In this document: positions 24,934 through 33,383 of the stretch, in pieces
How the letters are laid out: every line of letters starts with the position of its first letter
How positions within the stretch are numbered: position 1 is the stretch's first letter
NCBI GenBank assembly: GCA_946553045.1
Contig: CAMNRO010000005.1
Coordinates: 37,249-101,248 of the forward strand
Source: an uncultured Porphyromonadaceae bacterium
Lineage (GTDB): Bacteria; Bacteroidota; Bacteroidia; Bacteroidales; Muribaculaceae
Length of the DNA: 64,000 nt
Direction: 5' to 3'
Notes under the pieces: model-generated
The model's database searches: none
Told to the model about the DNA's origin: nothing
The model's input: only the letters and a program-made list of their open reading frames with translations
Translations under genes and position numbers: made by a program

Positions 24934-27114
24934 ATGAAAAGTGAATTAATAGTAGACGTACAGGCATCCGAGGTGTCGATAGCCCTTCTCGAAGAAGGGC
25001 GTCTCGTCTCGCTTCAGAAAGAAGCGCGCAACCTCGCCTATGCCGTGGGCGACATCTACCTGGCTAAAGTCAAAAAACTGATGCCGGGCCTCAATGCCGC
25101 CTTTGTGAACGTGGGCTATGAAAAGGATGCATTCCTCCATTACCTCGACCTCGGCTCGCACTTCGCCTCTTACGAGCAGTTTGTGTCGCAGCTCCTGGCC
25201 GATAAGAAACGTCTGCCGCGCCTGCCGCAGATGAAGCCTCTGCCCGAAATCGACAAACACGGTTCCGTAGCCGATGTGCTCGCGCCCGGCAAGGAACTGC
25301 TCGTGCAGATTGTCAAAGAGCCAATATCGTCGAAAGGCCCCCGTCTCACCACCGAAATCAGCTTCACAGGCCGCTACCTGGTGCTCACGCCATTCTGCGA
25401 CAAGATATCTATCTCGCAGAAAATCAAATCGTCCGAAGAAAAGCTTCGCCTCTACCAGCTCGTAGAGAGCATCAAGCCCCGCAACTACGGCGTCATTATC
25501 CGCACCTCGGCCGAGGGCAAGCGTGTGGCCGAGCTCAACCACGAGCTCAAGGCGCTCATACAGGCCTTTGAAGATGCCTGCCGGAAGGCACAGCAGTCGG
25601 CGGCTCCCGCCCTTGTCTTCGAAGAAGAAAACCGGGTTGTCGGAATGCTGCGCGACGTCTTCAGCCCTTCGTTCGAGAGCATACACGTCAACGACGCCGA
25701 GATTCACCGTCAGATTCTCAAATACGTCAATCTGATAGCGCCCGAACGCCGCGACATCGTAAAGCTCTATGAAAAAGACGAGCCTATCTTCGACCATTTC
25801 AGCATCACACGACAGATTAAATCGTCGTTCGGAAAGACAGTATCGTTCAAATCGGGCGCATACATAATCATCGAACACACAGAGGCTCTGCACGTAATCG
25901 ACGTAAACTCCGGCAACCGCTCCAAGGCCACAAACGACCAGGAAAGCAACGCCCTCGAAGTCAATCTGCGCGCTGCCGACGAAATCGCACGCCAGCTACG
26001 CCTGCGCGACATGGGCGGTATCATCGTGGTCGACTTCATCGACATGGCAAAGCCCGAACACCGCCAGGAGCTCTACGACCACATGCGCGAAATCATGGCC
26101 AACGACCGTGCCCGGCACAACATTCTGCCGCTGAGCAAGTTCGGCCTCATGCAGATTACACGCCAGCGTGTGCGCCCCGTGCTCGACATCACCGTCGACG
26201 AAGAGTGTCCCTCCTGTCTCGGCAAAGGCCGCGTGAACCCCTCCATACTGTTCACCGACACTCTTTTCGAAAAGCTCGAATACATGGTGCGCGACCTCGG
26301 CCTGCGCGATTTCATACTCTACGTGCACCCCTACGTAGACGCATATCTGAAAAAAGGCCTCTTCTCTACCATGTACGGCAAATGGCGCCGCACCCTCGGC
26401 CGCTGTTTCAAGATACTACCCGACGAAAGTCTGGCATATCTCCAATACCGCGCTGTCGGCAAAGACCGCAAGGAAATACCCCTCCGGGCCGAGAAAGACA
26501 GCGGTAAAAGCTCCGACAACAAGAAGGCCCTGAAAGCCCGCACACGCGGTCAGGAAGCCGACGCCCAGGCCGAGCAGCCCAAGCAGCAGAAGCCCAAGGA
26601 GCAGCCCGTCAGTCCGTCAGCCCAACAGCCCAAGCCGAAGGCTCAGCCTAAGCCGGCTCAGCCGAAAGAAGAGCCTCGTCCGGCTCAGCAACCCAAGGAG
26701 GAGCAGCCCGTCTGCCCGTCAGCCCAACAGCCCAAGCCAAAGGCTCAGCCCAAGCCGGCCAAGCCGAAAGAAGAGCCCCGTCCGGCTCAGCAACCCAAGG
26801 AAGAGCAGCCTGTCTGCCCGTCAGCCCAACAGCCCAAGCCAAAGGCTCCCAAGGCCAAGCCGCAGCCCGCGCCGCAGGCTCCCGAAGAGAAGCCTGCAGA
26901 GCAGCCCCTTGTCAAGCCGGTGGCAGAAGAGACTGCCGTTGAGCAAATGCTTCCGGCCGTGATTGTAGAAACACCCTCGCTCGAGCAGCTGCCCGGCGAA
27001 GGTGTCCAGGCGCCAGCAAAGCGCCGTCGTCGTCGCCGCAAACCCAAGGCCGACGGTGCCGCATCAGCGGCTGGCAATGCTGCAGAACAGGAAGATACTA
27101 AAACCGAGGAATGA
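24934..27114 (+). CDS. rng: Ribonuclease G/E with low-complexity repeat tail
   Basis: This 726-residue endoribonuclease starts MKSELIVDVQASEVSIALLE. An S1 domain (LMPGLNAAFVNVGYEKDAFLHYLD) follows early. The catalytic core has IDVNSGNRSK and GIIVVDFIDM with the metal-binding aspartates, and ECPSCLGKGRV is the zinc link. It should process rRNA and mRNA 5' to 3' endonucleolytically. The ~200-residue tail is Lys/Pro/Gln-rich and contains 34-residue tandem repeats (102 nt; repeat register points at 26621, 26723 and 26825) with PSAQQPKPKAQPKPA. The upstream in-frame ATGs at 24832 and 24871 lack family similarity, so 24934 is preferred. The tail reuses the intergenic octamer vocabulary. Confidence 0.93.
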   Translation: MKSELIVDVQASEVSIALLEEGRLVSLQKEARNLAYAVGDIYLAKVKKLMPGLNAAFVNVGYEKDAFLHYLDLGSHFASYEQFVSQLLADKKRLPRLPQMKPLPEIDKHGSVADVLAPGKELLVQIVKEPISSKGPRLTTEISFTGRYLVLTPFCDKISISQKIKSSEEKLRLYQLVESIKPRNYGVIIRTSAEGKRVAELNHELKALIQAFEDACRKAQQSAAPALVFEEENRVVGMLRDVFSPSFESIHVNDAEIHRQILKYVNLIAPERRDIVKLYEKDEPIFDHFSITRQIKSSFGKTVSFKSGAYIIIEHTEALHVIDVNSGNRSKATNDQESNALEVNLRAADEIARQLRLRDMGGIIVVDFIDMAKPEHRQELYDHMREIMANDRARHNILPLSKFGLMQITRQRVRPVLDITVDEECPSCLGKGRVNPSILFTDTLFEKLEYMVRDLGLRDFILYVHPYVDAYLKKGLFSTMYGKWRRTLGRCFKILPDESLAYLQYRAVGKDRKEIPLRAEKDSGKSSDNKKALKARTRGQEADAQAEQPKQQKPKEQPVSPSAQQPKPKAQPKPAQPKEEPRPAQQPKEEQPVCPSAQQPKPKAQPKPAKPKEEPRPAQQPKEEQPVCPSAQQPKPKAPKAKPQPAPQAPEEKPAEQPLVKPVAEETAVEQMLPAVIVETPSLEQLPGEGVQAPAKRRRRRRKPKADGAASAAGNAAEQEDTKTEE
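26599..26850 (+). repeat. 102-nt tandem repeat inside rng built on the octamer vocabulary
   Basis: The word cgtcagcccaacagcccaa recurs with starts 102 nt apart, at the positions aligned to 26621, 26723 and 26825. The same word occurs in the intergenic octamer arm at 43357-43375. The copy unit is a multiple of three and keeps the frame, giving a 34-residue protein repeat. Confidence 0.8.
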
Positions 27115-27134
27115 CTCCAAGCCCATAACTCCCG

Positions 27135-27175
27135 ACGGTGCGCGTGTCCGAAACAGACCGCGCACCGTTTTTTTT
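27135..27175 (+). terminator. Intrinsic terminator of rng
   Basis: Arms ACGGTGCGCG (27135-27144) and CGCGCACCGT (27159-27168) form a 10-bp stem with a 14-nt loop, followed by a run of eight T. Confidence 0.9.
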
Positions 27176-27260
27176 CTATATAATCAGAACCTTCACACGC
27201 GTTCAGCGTTAATCTTTTGAGTACATAGAAAACACACCGTATTAACTAACATAAACCATT

Positions 27261-28259
27261 ATGGAATTTTTGACACAAGACAAGCTTGTCATCGTCGGCG
27301 CAGCCGGCATGATAGGCTCTAATATGGCGCAGACAGCAATGATGATGCGCCTCACTCCCAATATCTGCATCTACGACCCCTATGCTCCCGCCCTCGAAGG
27401 CGTAGCAGAAGAGCTCTACGCATGCGGCTTCGAAGGTGTCAACCTCACATTCACCTCCGACGTGAAAGAGGCTCTGACCGGAGCCAAATATATCGTAAAC
27501 AGCGGTGGCGCAGCCCGTAAGGCCGGCATGACCCGCGAAGACCTCCTCAAAGGCAACGCCGAAATCGCCGAGCAGTTCGGCAAGGACGTGCGCGCATACT
27601 GCCCCGACGTGAAACACGTTGTGGTCGTGTTCAACCCCGCCGACATCACAGGCCTCGTAACCCTCCTTTACTCCGGTCTTAAGCCCAGCCAGGTATCGAC
27701 CCTCGCCGCCCTCGACAGCACTCGTCTGCAGCACGAGCTCGTCAAGTGGTTCGACATTCCCGCCGAGCGCGTTGTCAACTGCCGCACCTACGGCGGCCAC
27801 GGCGAGCAGATGGCCGTATTCGCCTCCACCACAAGCGTCGACGGCAAGCCCCTCACCGAAATCATCGGCACCGAAGCCCTTCCTGCCGACGAATGGGAAG
27901 CGATGAAAGTGCGCGTAATCCAGGGTGGTAAACACATCATCGACCTCCGCGGCCGCTCTTCATTCCAGAGCCCCGCTTACCTCTCGATTGAGATGATTGC
28001 CGCCACGATGGGTGGAAAACCATTCCGCTGGCCCGTCGGAACATACGTCAACAACGACCATTTCCAGCATATCATGATGGCTATGGAGACAACCGTAGAC
28101 GCCGAGGGCGTACACGTAAAACCCGTTGAAGGCAACAAGACCGAGCAGGCCGAACTTCAGAAGAGCTACGAACACCTCTGCCAGCTCCGCGACGAGGTGA
28201 TAAAACTCGGCATCATGCCTCCTATCGACAAATGGTCTGAAATCAACCCGAACCTCTGA
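27261..28259 (+). CDS. mdh: Malate dehydrogenase (NAD-dependent, LDH/MDH superfamily)
   Basis: This 332-residue protein has an N-terminal Rossmann motif, LVIVGAAGMIGSNMAQTAMM. AARKAGMTREDLLKGNAEI carries the mobile-loop arginines that bind the dicarboxylate. NPADITGLVTLL and CRTYGGHGEQMAVF hold the catalytic Asp/His region. It interconverts malate and oxaloacetate, in Bacteroidales mainly in the reductive branch leading to succinate and propionate. The length matches Bacteroides MDH. It is a single gene with a strong terminator. Confidence 0.9.
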   Translation: MEFLTQDKLVIVGAAGMIGSNMAQTAMMMRLTPNICIYDPYAPALEGVAEELYACGFEGVNLTFTSDVKEALTGAKYIVNSGGAARKAGMTREDLLKGNAEIAEQFGKDVRAYCPDVKHVVVVFNPADITGLVTLLYSGLKPSQVSTLAALDSTRLQHELVKWFDIPAERVVNCRTYGGHGEQMAVFASTTSVDGKPLTEIIGTEALPADEWEAMKVRVIQGGKHIIDLRGRSSFQSPAYLSIEMIAATMGGKPFRWPVGTYVNNDHFQHIMMAMETTVDAEGVHVKPVEGNKTEQAELQKSYEHLCQLRDEVIKLGIMPPIDKWSEINPNL

Positions 28260-28288
28260 TGAGCTTCTGATATAGCTCAAAGGCATCG

Positions 28289-28325
28289 ACCGCCGGAAGA
28301 ATTCTGTTCTCCCGGCGGTTTTTTT
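28289..28325 (+). terminator. Intrinsic terminator of mdh
   Basis: Arms ACCGCCGG (28289-28296) and CCGGCGGT (28312-28319) with a 15-nt loop are followed by seven T. Confidence 0.88.
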
Positions 28326-28396
28326 GTGTTTCTTGCAGCCTCCGATTTGGTTTTGCTCCATACTTATTCGTATTTTTGCGTTCTGAAACAACATAA

Positions 28397-28675
28397 GAGG
28401 TTGTTTAACAACATAAGTGAAAACACAGGTTGGCGAATTTTTGCTTAAATTGGCCATTATGAAGAGGGAGCATAGCGGTTGCTATGTGACCGATGAATGA
28501 TGGCCAAGTTAACAAAAAGACGCCAAGACAGCACTATTGTTAAAAACAGCCTCATTCAACCAACGGCTTAACATATCTCATAATGAAAACAAAGGTGTCG
28601 CCTATAAAAGCTCCGAGCGCCTTTATATCTCAGACTTTTTGGCCTGTGTTTTCACTTATGTTATTAAACAACCTC
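28397..28675. mobile_element. MITE-like element or IS remnant with 33-bp terminal inverted repeats
   Basis: The left end at 28397-28429 and the right end at 28643-28675 are inverted copies of 33 bp with one mismatch (GAGGTTGTTTAAYAACATAA at the outer side). The 279-bp element carries no transposase. Inside are a nested hairpin (TTGGCCAT at 28450-28457 pairing with ATGGCCAA at 28500-28507, and CATAGC/GCTATG within it) and a 23-codon ORF (28500-28571, MAKLTKRRQDSTIVKNSLIQ). No clear target-site duplication is visible. The right end lies 5 nt from the mtnN ATG, so the element supplies that gene's leader. The 28260-28680 gap holds only this element and the mdh terminator. Confidence 0.72.
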
Positions 28676-28680
28676 TGAAT

Positions 28681-29358
28681 ATGAAAATAGCAATCATCGT
28701 GGCCATGGACAAGGAGCTGGCACTCCTTAGGCCTCATATAGAGAACGAAAGCATAGTCGAAACCAACGGCTTCACATACTACTGCGGCCGTATGGGCGGC
28801 CGCGAGGTCGTGGTCGGCAAATGCGGCATAGGCAAAGTGAACGCCGCCGTCGGCGCCATGACGCTTATCGACACCTTCCACCCCGCAATGGTGGTGAACA
28901 CAGGCGTGGCAGGCGGCACAGGAGCCGGAAATCCGCCCGCTCGCGTGCTCGACCTCGTGCTTGCCTCCGAAATCGCATATCACGACGTGTGGTGCGGCCC
29001 CGGTACTGAGCGCGGCCAGGCCGCAGGCTTTCCGGCACGCTTCCGGTGCCCCCTGCCGCAGGAGATACGCGCCAGCCTCGGCGCACGCGAAGGCCTGCTC
29101 GCTTCCGGCGATATTTTTGTTGACGACCCCGCCGACCTGCAGCGGATACTCGCCCTCTATCCCGACGCCATAGCCGTCGATATGGAATCGGCCGCCATCG
29201 CACAGGTCTGCGCCCTCAAAGACGTGCCCTTCGTGTGTCTGCGCGTGGTGAGCGACACCCCCGGCGAAGGTGGCAACATGGCTGCCTATACCGACTTCTG
29301 GAGCGCAGCTCCGGAGCGTACTTTCGAGTCGGTCGGACGTCTCCTTCAATTACTTTGA
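28681..29358 (+). CDS. mtnN: 5'-methylthioadenosine/S-adenosylhomocysteine nucleosidase
   Basis: This 225-residue protein is of the PNP/MTAN type. It starts MKIAIIVAMDKELALLRPHI. VVVGKCGIGKVNAAVGAM and VVNTGVAGGTG form the base- and ribose-binding loops. AVDMESAAIAQVCA holds the Met-Glu that binds the ribose, and the catalytic Asp is in RVVSDTPGE. It cleaves adenine from methylthioadenosine and S-adenosylhomocysteine in the methyl cycle. The open frame extends upstream to 28537, but that part is transposon-like inverted repeat, so the start is 28681. The start codon abuts a MITE-like element. Confidence 0.92.
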   Translation: MKIAIIVAMDKELALLRPHIENESIVETNGFTYYCGRMGGREVVVGKCGIGKVNAAVGAMTLIDTFHPAMVVNTGVAGGTGAGNPPARVLDLVLASEIAYHDVWCGPGTERGQAAGFPARFRCPLPQEIRASLGAREGLLASGDIFVDDPADLQRILALYPDAIAVDMESAAIAQVCALKDVPFVCLRVVSDTPGEGGNMAAYTDFWSAAPERTFESVGRLLQLL

Positions 29359-29422
29359 TGCTCTGTTCGCTACATTGAGAATTTTTTTGTAATTTAGCAA
29401 ATTGAAACCAACAAACTCTATA

Positions 29423-30514
29423 ATGGACAAGAGAGACCACCGGTATTGCGTCATCATGTGCGGCGGCATCGGAAGCCGCTTCTGGCCTTATAGCCGCACT
29501 CGACTTCCCAAGCAATTCATAGATTTCTTAGGCACGGGCCGCACGCTCCTGCAGATGAGCTTCGACCGTATCAGTTCGCTGGTGCCGCCGCAGAACATTG
29601 TAATCATGACAAACGAGCGCTACGCCGACGAAGTGGCCGCGCAGCTCCCCGAGCTGGCACGCGACCAGATTCTTTTCGAGCCTGCCCGACGGAACACCGC
29701 TCCATGTGTGGCATGGGCCGCATGGCATATCGCCGCCCGCGACCCCGAAGCCTCCATAATCGTCACCCCGGCCGACCATGTCATCACTCGCGAGGCCGAC
29801 TTCCATAAGAGCATACTCGCCGGTTTCGATTTTGTGGAAAACCACGACGCCCTGCTCACTCTCGGTATCGCACCGACGCGCCCCGAGACCGGATACGGCT
29901 ATATCCAGGTCGGAGACCACGTCGAAGGCGATTTCAACAAGGTAAAGACATTTACCGAAAAGCCCGACATCGAGCTGGCCAAAGTATTTATCGCCACAGG
30001 CGAGTTTTTCTGGAACTCAGGTATTTTCCTCTGGAGCGTAGAAGCTATCCGCGAGGCTATCAGGAAGTATGTGCCCGATATCGCCCAGATATTCGACGCC
30101 GCCCCTGCCGAAACATATACCTCGCCTGCTGCCGAAAGGGAATTCATCGACGAGGCATATCCCACGTGCATGAGCATATCTATCGACTTTTCTGTCATGG
30201 AAAAGGCCGACAACGTATATGTCGAGACCGTACACTTCGGATGGAACGACCTCGGAACCTGGAGCGCTCTCTACGACCTCTCGCCAAAGAACAGCGACAC
30301 CAATGTGACCCAGAACTGCAACGTGCTCAGCTACAACTCGCGCGGAAATATCTTTGCTGTCCGCGGTGAAAAACTCATCGTGGTCGACAGTCTCGAAGAC
30401 TACATCGTTGCCGATGCCGAAGACGTGCTCCTGATATGCCCCAAGGCCCGCGAGCAGGAAATCAAGCGCATGGTAATCGACGCCCGCCTCAAGTTCGGCG
30501 AAAAATACGAGTAG
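29423..30514 (+). CDS. manC: Mannose-1-phosphate guanylyltransferase
   Basis: This 363-residue nucleotidyltransferase makes GDP-mannose from mannose 1-phosphate and GTP for O-antigen, capsule and glycoprotein glycans. The signature VIMCGGIGSRFWPYSRTRLP lies at the N terminus with the pyrophosphorylase motif; RPETGYGYIQ and FTEKPD follow. FGWNDLGTWSALYDLSP marks the sugar-binding end. The short form lacks the C-terminal phosphomannose isomerase domain. A TTG at 29402 is in frame, but the ATG at 29423 fits the family better. The upstream string TAATTTAG is only a weak -7 candidate. Confidence 0.93.
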   Translation: MDKRDHRYCVIMCGGIGSRFWPYSRTRLPKQFIDFLGTGRTLLQMSFDRISSLVPPQNIVIMTNERYADEVAAQLPELARDQILFEPARRNTAPCVAWAAWHIAARDPEASIIVTPADHVITREADFHKSILAGFDFVENHDALLTLGIAPTRPETGYGYIQVGDHVEGDFNKVKTFTEKPDIELAKVFIATGEFFWNSGIFLWSVEAIREAIRKYVPDIAQIFDAAPAETYTSPAAEREFIDEAYPTCMSISIDFSVMEKADNVYVETVHFGWNDLGTWSALYDLSPKNSDTNVTQNCNVLSYNSRGNIFAVRGEKLIVVDSLEDYIVADAEDVLLICPKAREQEIKRMVIDARLKFGEKYE

Positions 30515-30522
30515 TGCGTTAA

Positions 30523-30672
30523 GGATTAAGTTTTTAAGTAATAAGTAAGAAGTAATAAGGGATAAGGAGCGAGGAATCAAGTAATAAGGCGTAAGTACAA
30601 GTAATAAGTAATAAGGCGTAAGTAATACCCTCGTACCTCGCTCCTCGTACCTCGCCCTTGAAAACTCGCCCC
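30523..30672. repeat. Mixed heptamer arrays between manC and argS
   Basis: gtaataa-type heptamers, interrupted by gaggaat and ggcgtaa words, run from about 30530 to 30625. They are followed by reverse-orientation GAGG-type words (cctcgta, cctcgct, cctcgta, cctcgcc) up to about 30672. This single junction joins the vocabularies seen separately at 13626-13766 and 50831-51080. Confidence 0.7.
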
Positions 30673-30686
30673 TGAAAAATAATAAA

Positions 30687-32474
30687 ATGCAGATAGACAA
30701 AATCATATCAAACGGCGTCGCCAAGGCTGTAAAGGCCCTCTACGACATCGACGCCGATGCCGCGGCGATTGTGCCGCAGGCCACTCGCAAGGAATTCGAA
30801 GGAAACCTCACCATCGTGGTATTTCCGTGGGTGAAAGCCGCCCGCAAGGCCCCCGAGGCTGTCGGAAACGAGATAGGGCAGTGGCTCGTCGACAACGAAC
30901 CCGCCGTCTCTGCCTTCAACGTGGTGAAAGGCTTCCTCAACCTCGTCATAACACCCACATACTGGAATACCGTTCTCGCAGCCATCGAGGCCGATTCCAA
31001 CTACGGTATCGCCGAGGCCACTCCCGAAAGCCCCCTCGTGATGGTCGAATACTCTTCGCCCAACACAAACAAGCCCCTCCACCTGGGCCATCTCCGCAAT
31101 ATCCTGCTCGGCGCGAGCCTCAGCAATATCCTCGCCGCCTGCGGTAACAAGGTGGTGAAAACCAATATCGTCAATGACCGCGGTATCCACATCTGCAAGT
31201 CGATGCTCGCATGGCAGCGCTGGTTCGACGGCGCCACCCCCGAAAGCACAGGCACAAAAGGCGACCACCTCGTTGGCGACTGCTACGTCGCTTTCGACAA
31301 GCACTACAAGGCCGAACTCGCCGAGCTTCAGGCAAAAGGCATGACAAAAGAAGAGGCTGAGGCCGCTTCGACAGTCATGGCCGACGCCCGCGCCATGCTC
31401 CGCCGATGGGAAGAAGGCGACCCCGAAGTGCGTGCCCTCTGGGAGCGCATGAACCAGTGGGTCTACGACGGATTCGACGCCACATACGAGCGCATGGGCG
31501 TCGGCTTCGATAAGATATACTACGAATCGCAGACATATCTCGACGGCAAGAAGAAAGTGCTCGAAGGCCTCGAGAAAGGCGTGCTCTATCGCCGCGAAGA
31601 CGGCTCCGTATGGGCCGACCTCGCCGCCGACGGCCTCGACGAGAAGCTCCTGCTCCGTTCCGACGGCACTTCGGTCTACATGACCCAGGACATCGGCACC
31701 GCCAAGCAGCGTTTCGACGACTATCCCATCGACAAGATGATATACGTCGTAGGCAACGAGCAGAACTACCACTTCCAGGTGCTCTCCATACTCCTCGACC
31801 GCCTCGGTTTCAGCTGGGGCAAAGACCTCGTGCACTTCAGCTACGGCATGGTTGAGCTCCCCGAAGGCAAGATGAAGAGCCGCGAAGGAACCGTTGTCGA
31901 CGCCGACGACCTCATGGCCGAAATGGTAAACACCGCCCGCGAGGTTTCTGCATCGCTCGGCAAGCTCGACGGTCTCGATGAAGCCGAAGTGGCAGCCGTG
32001 GCCGAGACCGTAGGCATGGGAGCCCTCAAATACTTCCTCCTAAAGGTCGACCCCCGCAAGAACATGACCTTCAACCCCCGCGAAAGTATCGACTTCAACG
32101 GCAACACTGGCCCCTTCATACAGTACACCTACGCCCGTATCCGCTCAGTGCTCCGCCGTGCCGCCGAGGCCGGTGCCGGTGGCGCCGACTACGCCGAAGT
32201 GGTGCCCAACGAGAAGGAAATAGCCCTCATTCAGCGTCTGAGCGACTTCCCCGCAGTCGTGCAGGAAGCCGGCCGCTCATATTCGCCCGCGCTCATCGCC
32301 AACTACTGCTACGACCTCGTCAAGGAATACAACCAGTTCTATCACGACTGCTCCATTCTCCGCGAGAACGACCCCGCGGTGCAGTCGCTCCGTCTGGCAA
32401 TATCCGACGCCACGGCACGCACCGTCAAGGCCGGCATGGGCCTTCTCGGCATAAACGTGCCCGAGCGCATGTAA
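30687..32474 (+). CDS. argS: Arginyl-tRNA synthetase
   Basis: This 595-residue class I synthetase has the HIGH-type motif in VEYSSPNTNKPLHLGHLRNI at about residues 117-136, after the N-terminal Add1 tRNA-contact domain. The KMSKS-equivalent region is VELPEGKMKSREGTVVDADD. The C-terminal DALR anticodon-binding domain ends with LGINVPERM. It charges tRNA-Arg with arginine in the cytoplasm. Length and domain order are normal. Confidence 0.96.
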   Translation: MQIDKIISNGVAKAVKALYDIDADAAAIVPQATRKEFEGNLTIVVFPWVKAARKAPEAVGNEIGQWLVDNEPAVSAFNVVKGFLNLVITPTYWNTVLAAIEADSNYGIAEATPESPLVMVEYSSPNTNKPLHLGHLRNILLGASLSNILAACGNKVVKTNIVNDRGIHICKSMLAWQRWFDGATPESTGTKGDHLVGDCYVAFDKHYKAELAELQAKGMTKEEAEAASTVMADARAMLRRWEEGDPEVRALWERMNQWVYDGFDATYERMGVGFDKIYYESQTYLDGKKKVLEGLEKGVLYRREDGSVWADLAADGLDEKLLLRSDGTSVYMTQDIGTAKQRFDDYPIDKMIYVVGNEQNYHFQVLSILLDRLGFSWGKDLVHFSYGMVELPEGKMKSREGTVVDADDLMAEMVNTAREVSASLGKLDGLDEAEVAAVAETVGMGALKYFLLKVDPRKNMTFNPRESIDFNGNTGPFIQYTYARIRSVLRRAAEAGAGGADYAEVVPNEKEIALIQRLSDFPAVVQEAGRSYSPALIANYCYDLVKEYNQFYHDCSILRENDPAVQSLRLAISDATARTVKAGMGLLGINVPERM

Positions 32475-32518
32475 GACACTTGCTCTCTGTGGGTTTTACA
32501 CCCCGCAGAGAACAAAGC

Positions 32519-32592
32519 TTAATGTTTAGAGGTTAAAGTTTAGTATAATCATCAAATAACTCCTCACTTCTAACCACTAATTTCTAACTTAA
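32519..32592. repeat. Inverted GGTTAGA/TTTAGAGG-type arrays before the YccA gene
   Basis: Left words (gtttaga, ggttaaa, gtttagt) at 32523-32543 face right words (cttctaa, ccactaa, tttctaa) at 32566-32590. The right arm ends 6 nt before the ATG at 32597. Confidence 0.65.
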
Positions 32593-32596
32593 CAAA

Positions 32597-33313
32597 ATGG
32601 ACAACTACAATTACAACGCATACAACAGTCCGCGCCACGATGCCATGTCGATTACCTCGACCGTGAGCAGCGTCATGAAGCGAGTGTACCTCAAGATGTT
32701 CCTCGCCCTCTTGGTTACGGCCCTCACATCGCTCTATGCAGCCTCGTCGGCCTCATACATGACCTTCCTTTTCACCCACTCATGGTTCATGTGGGTGCTG
32801 GTCATCGCCGAATTAGGCATGGTCTTCGCTCTTTCCGGAGCCATCAATAAACTCAGTTCGGGAGTGGCCTCGCTGCTGTTCTATATCTTCGCCGTTCTCA
32901 ACGGTCTGATGCTCTGCACCATATTCTATGCCTACAGCCCGGGCGCCATTATAAAGACATTCTTCATCACCGCCGCCACATTCGGCGCCATGAGCGTCTA
33001 CGGCTACTTCACCTCCAACGACCTCTCTAAAATAGGCAACTATCTCTTCTACGCCCTCATAGGCCTGGTGATTGCCTCGCTGGTCAACATATTCATGCAC
33101 AGCAGCACCCTCGACTGGATTGTGTCTATCGCAGGTGTGATTATCTTCGTCGGCCTCACCGCATGGGATACCCAGCAGGTGAAGCAGATGGCTATGGTGA
33201 CCCCCGACGGCATGGTAGGCCGCCTCGCCACCCTCGGCGCACTCACCCTCTACCTCGACTTCATCAACCTCTTCCTCTTCCTTCTCCGCATTTTCGGCGG
33301 AAACCGCGATTAG
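32597..33313 (+). CDS. Bax inhibitor-1/YccA family membrane protein
   Basis: This 238-residue protein has a short polar N terminus and seven hydrophobic segments. TAWDTQQVKQMA lies near the C-terminal end and FINLFLFLLRIFGGNRD at the C terminus, both characteristic of the BI-1/YccA (UPF0005) family. Members are inner-membrane proteins that form calcium-leak channels or inhibit the FtsH protease. The function here is inferred from the family only. It is flanked on both sides by array junctions. Confidence 0.92.
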   Translation: MDNYNYNAYNSPRHDAMSITSTVSSVMKRVYLKMFLALLVTALTSLYAASSASYMTFLFTHSWFMWVLVIAELGMVFALSGAINKLSSGVASLLFYIFAVLNGLMLCTIFYAYSPGAIIKTFFITAATFGAMSVYGYFTSNDLSKIGNYLFYALIGLVIASLVNIFMHSSTLDWIVSIAGVIIFVGLTAWDTQQVKQMAMVTPDGMVGRLATLGALTLYLDFINLFLFLLRIFGGNRD

Positions 33314-33382
33314 TTGAAAATTAGAAGTTAGTAGTTACAAGTTTAACTTCTAATTTCACACTTCTAATTCCTAACTCAAAGT
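33314..33382. repeat. Inverted short arrays between the YccA and MATE genes
   Basis: aattagaagttagtagttac words (33321-33340) face inverted aacttctaatttcacacttc words (33346-33365). The two arms nearly touch and can fold as one hairpin directly after the stop codon. Confidence 0.65.
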
Positions 33383-33383
33383 A

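Noticed and set aside
28537..28680. N-terminal extension of mtnN with the sequence ACVFTYVIKQPLN
   Set aside because: It is the translated inverted repeat of the MITE-like element; the family start is at 28681.
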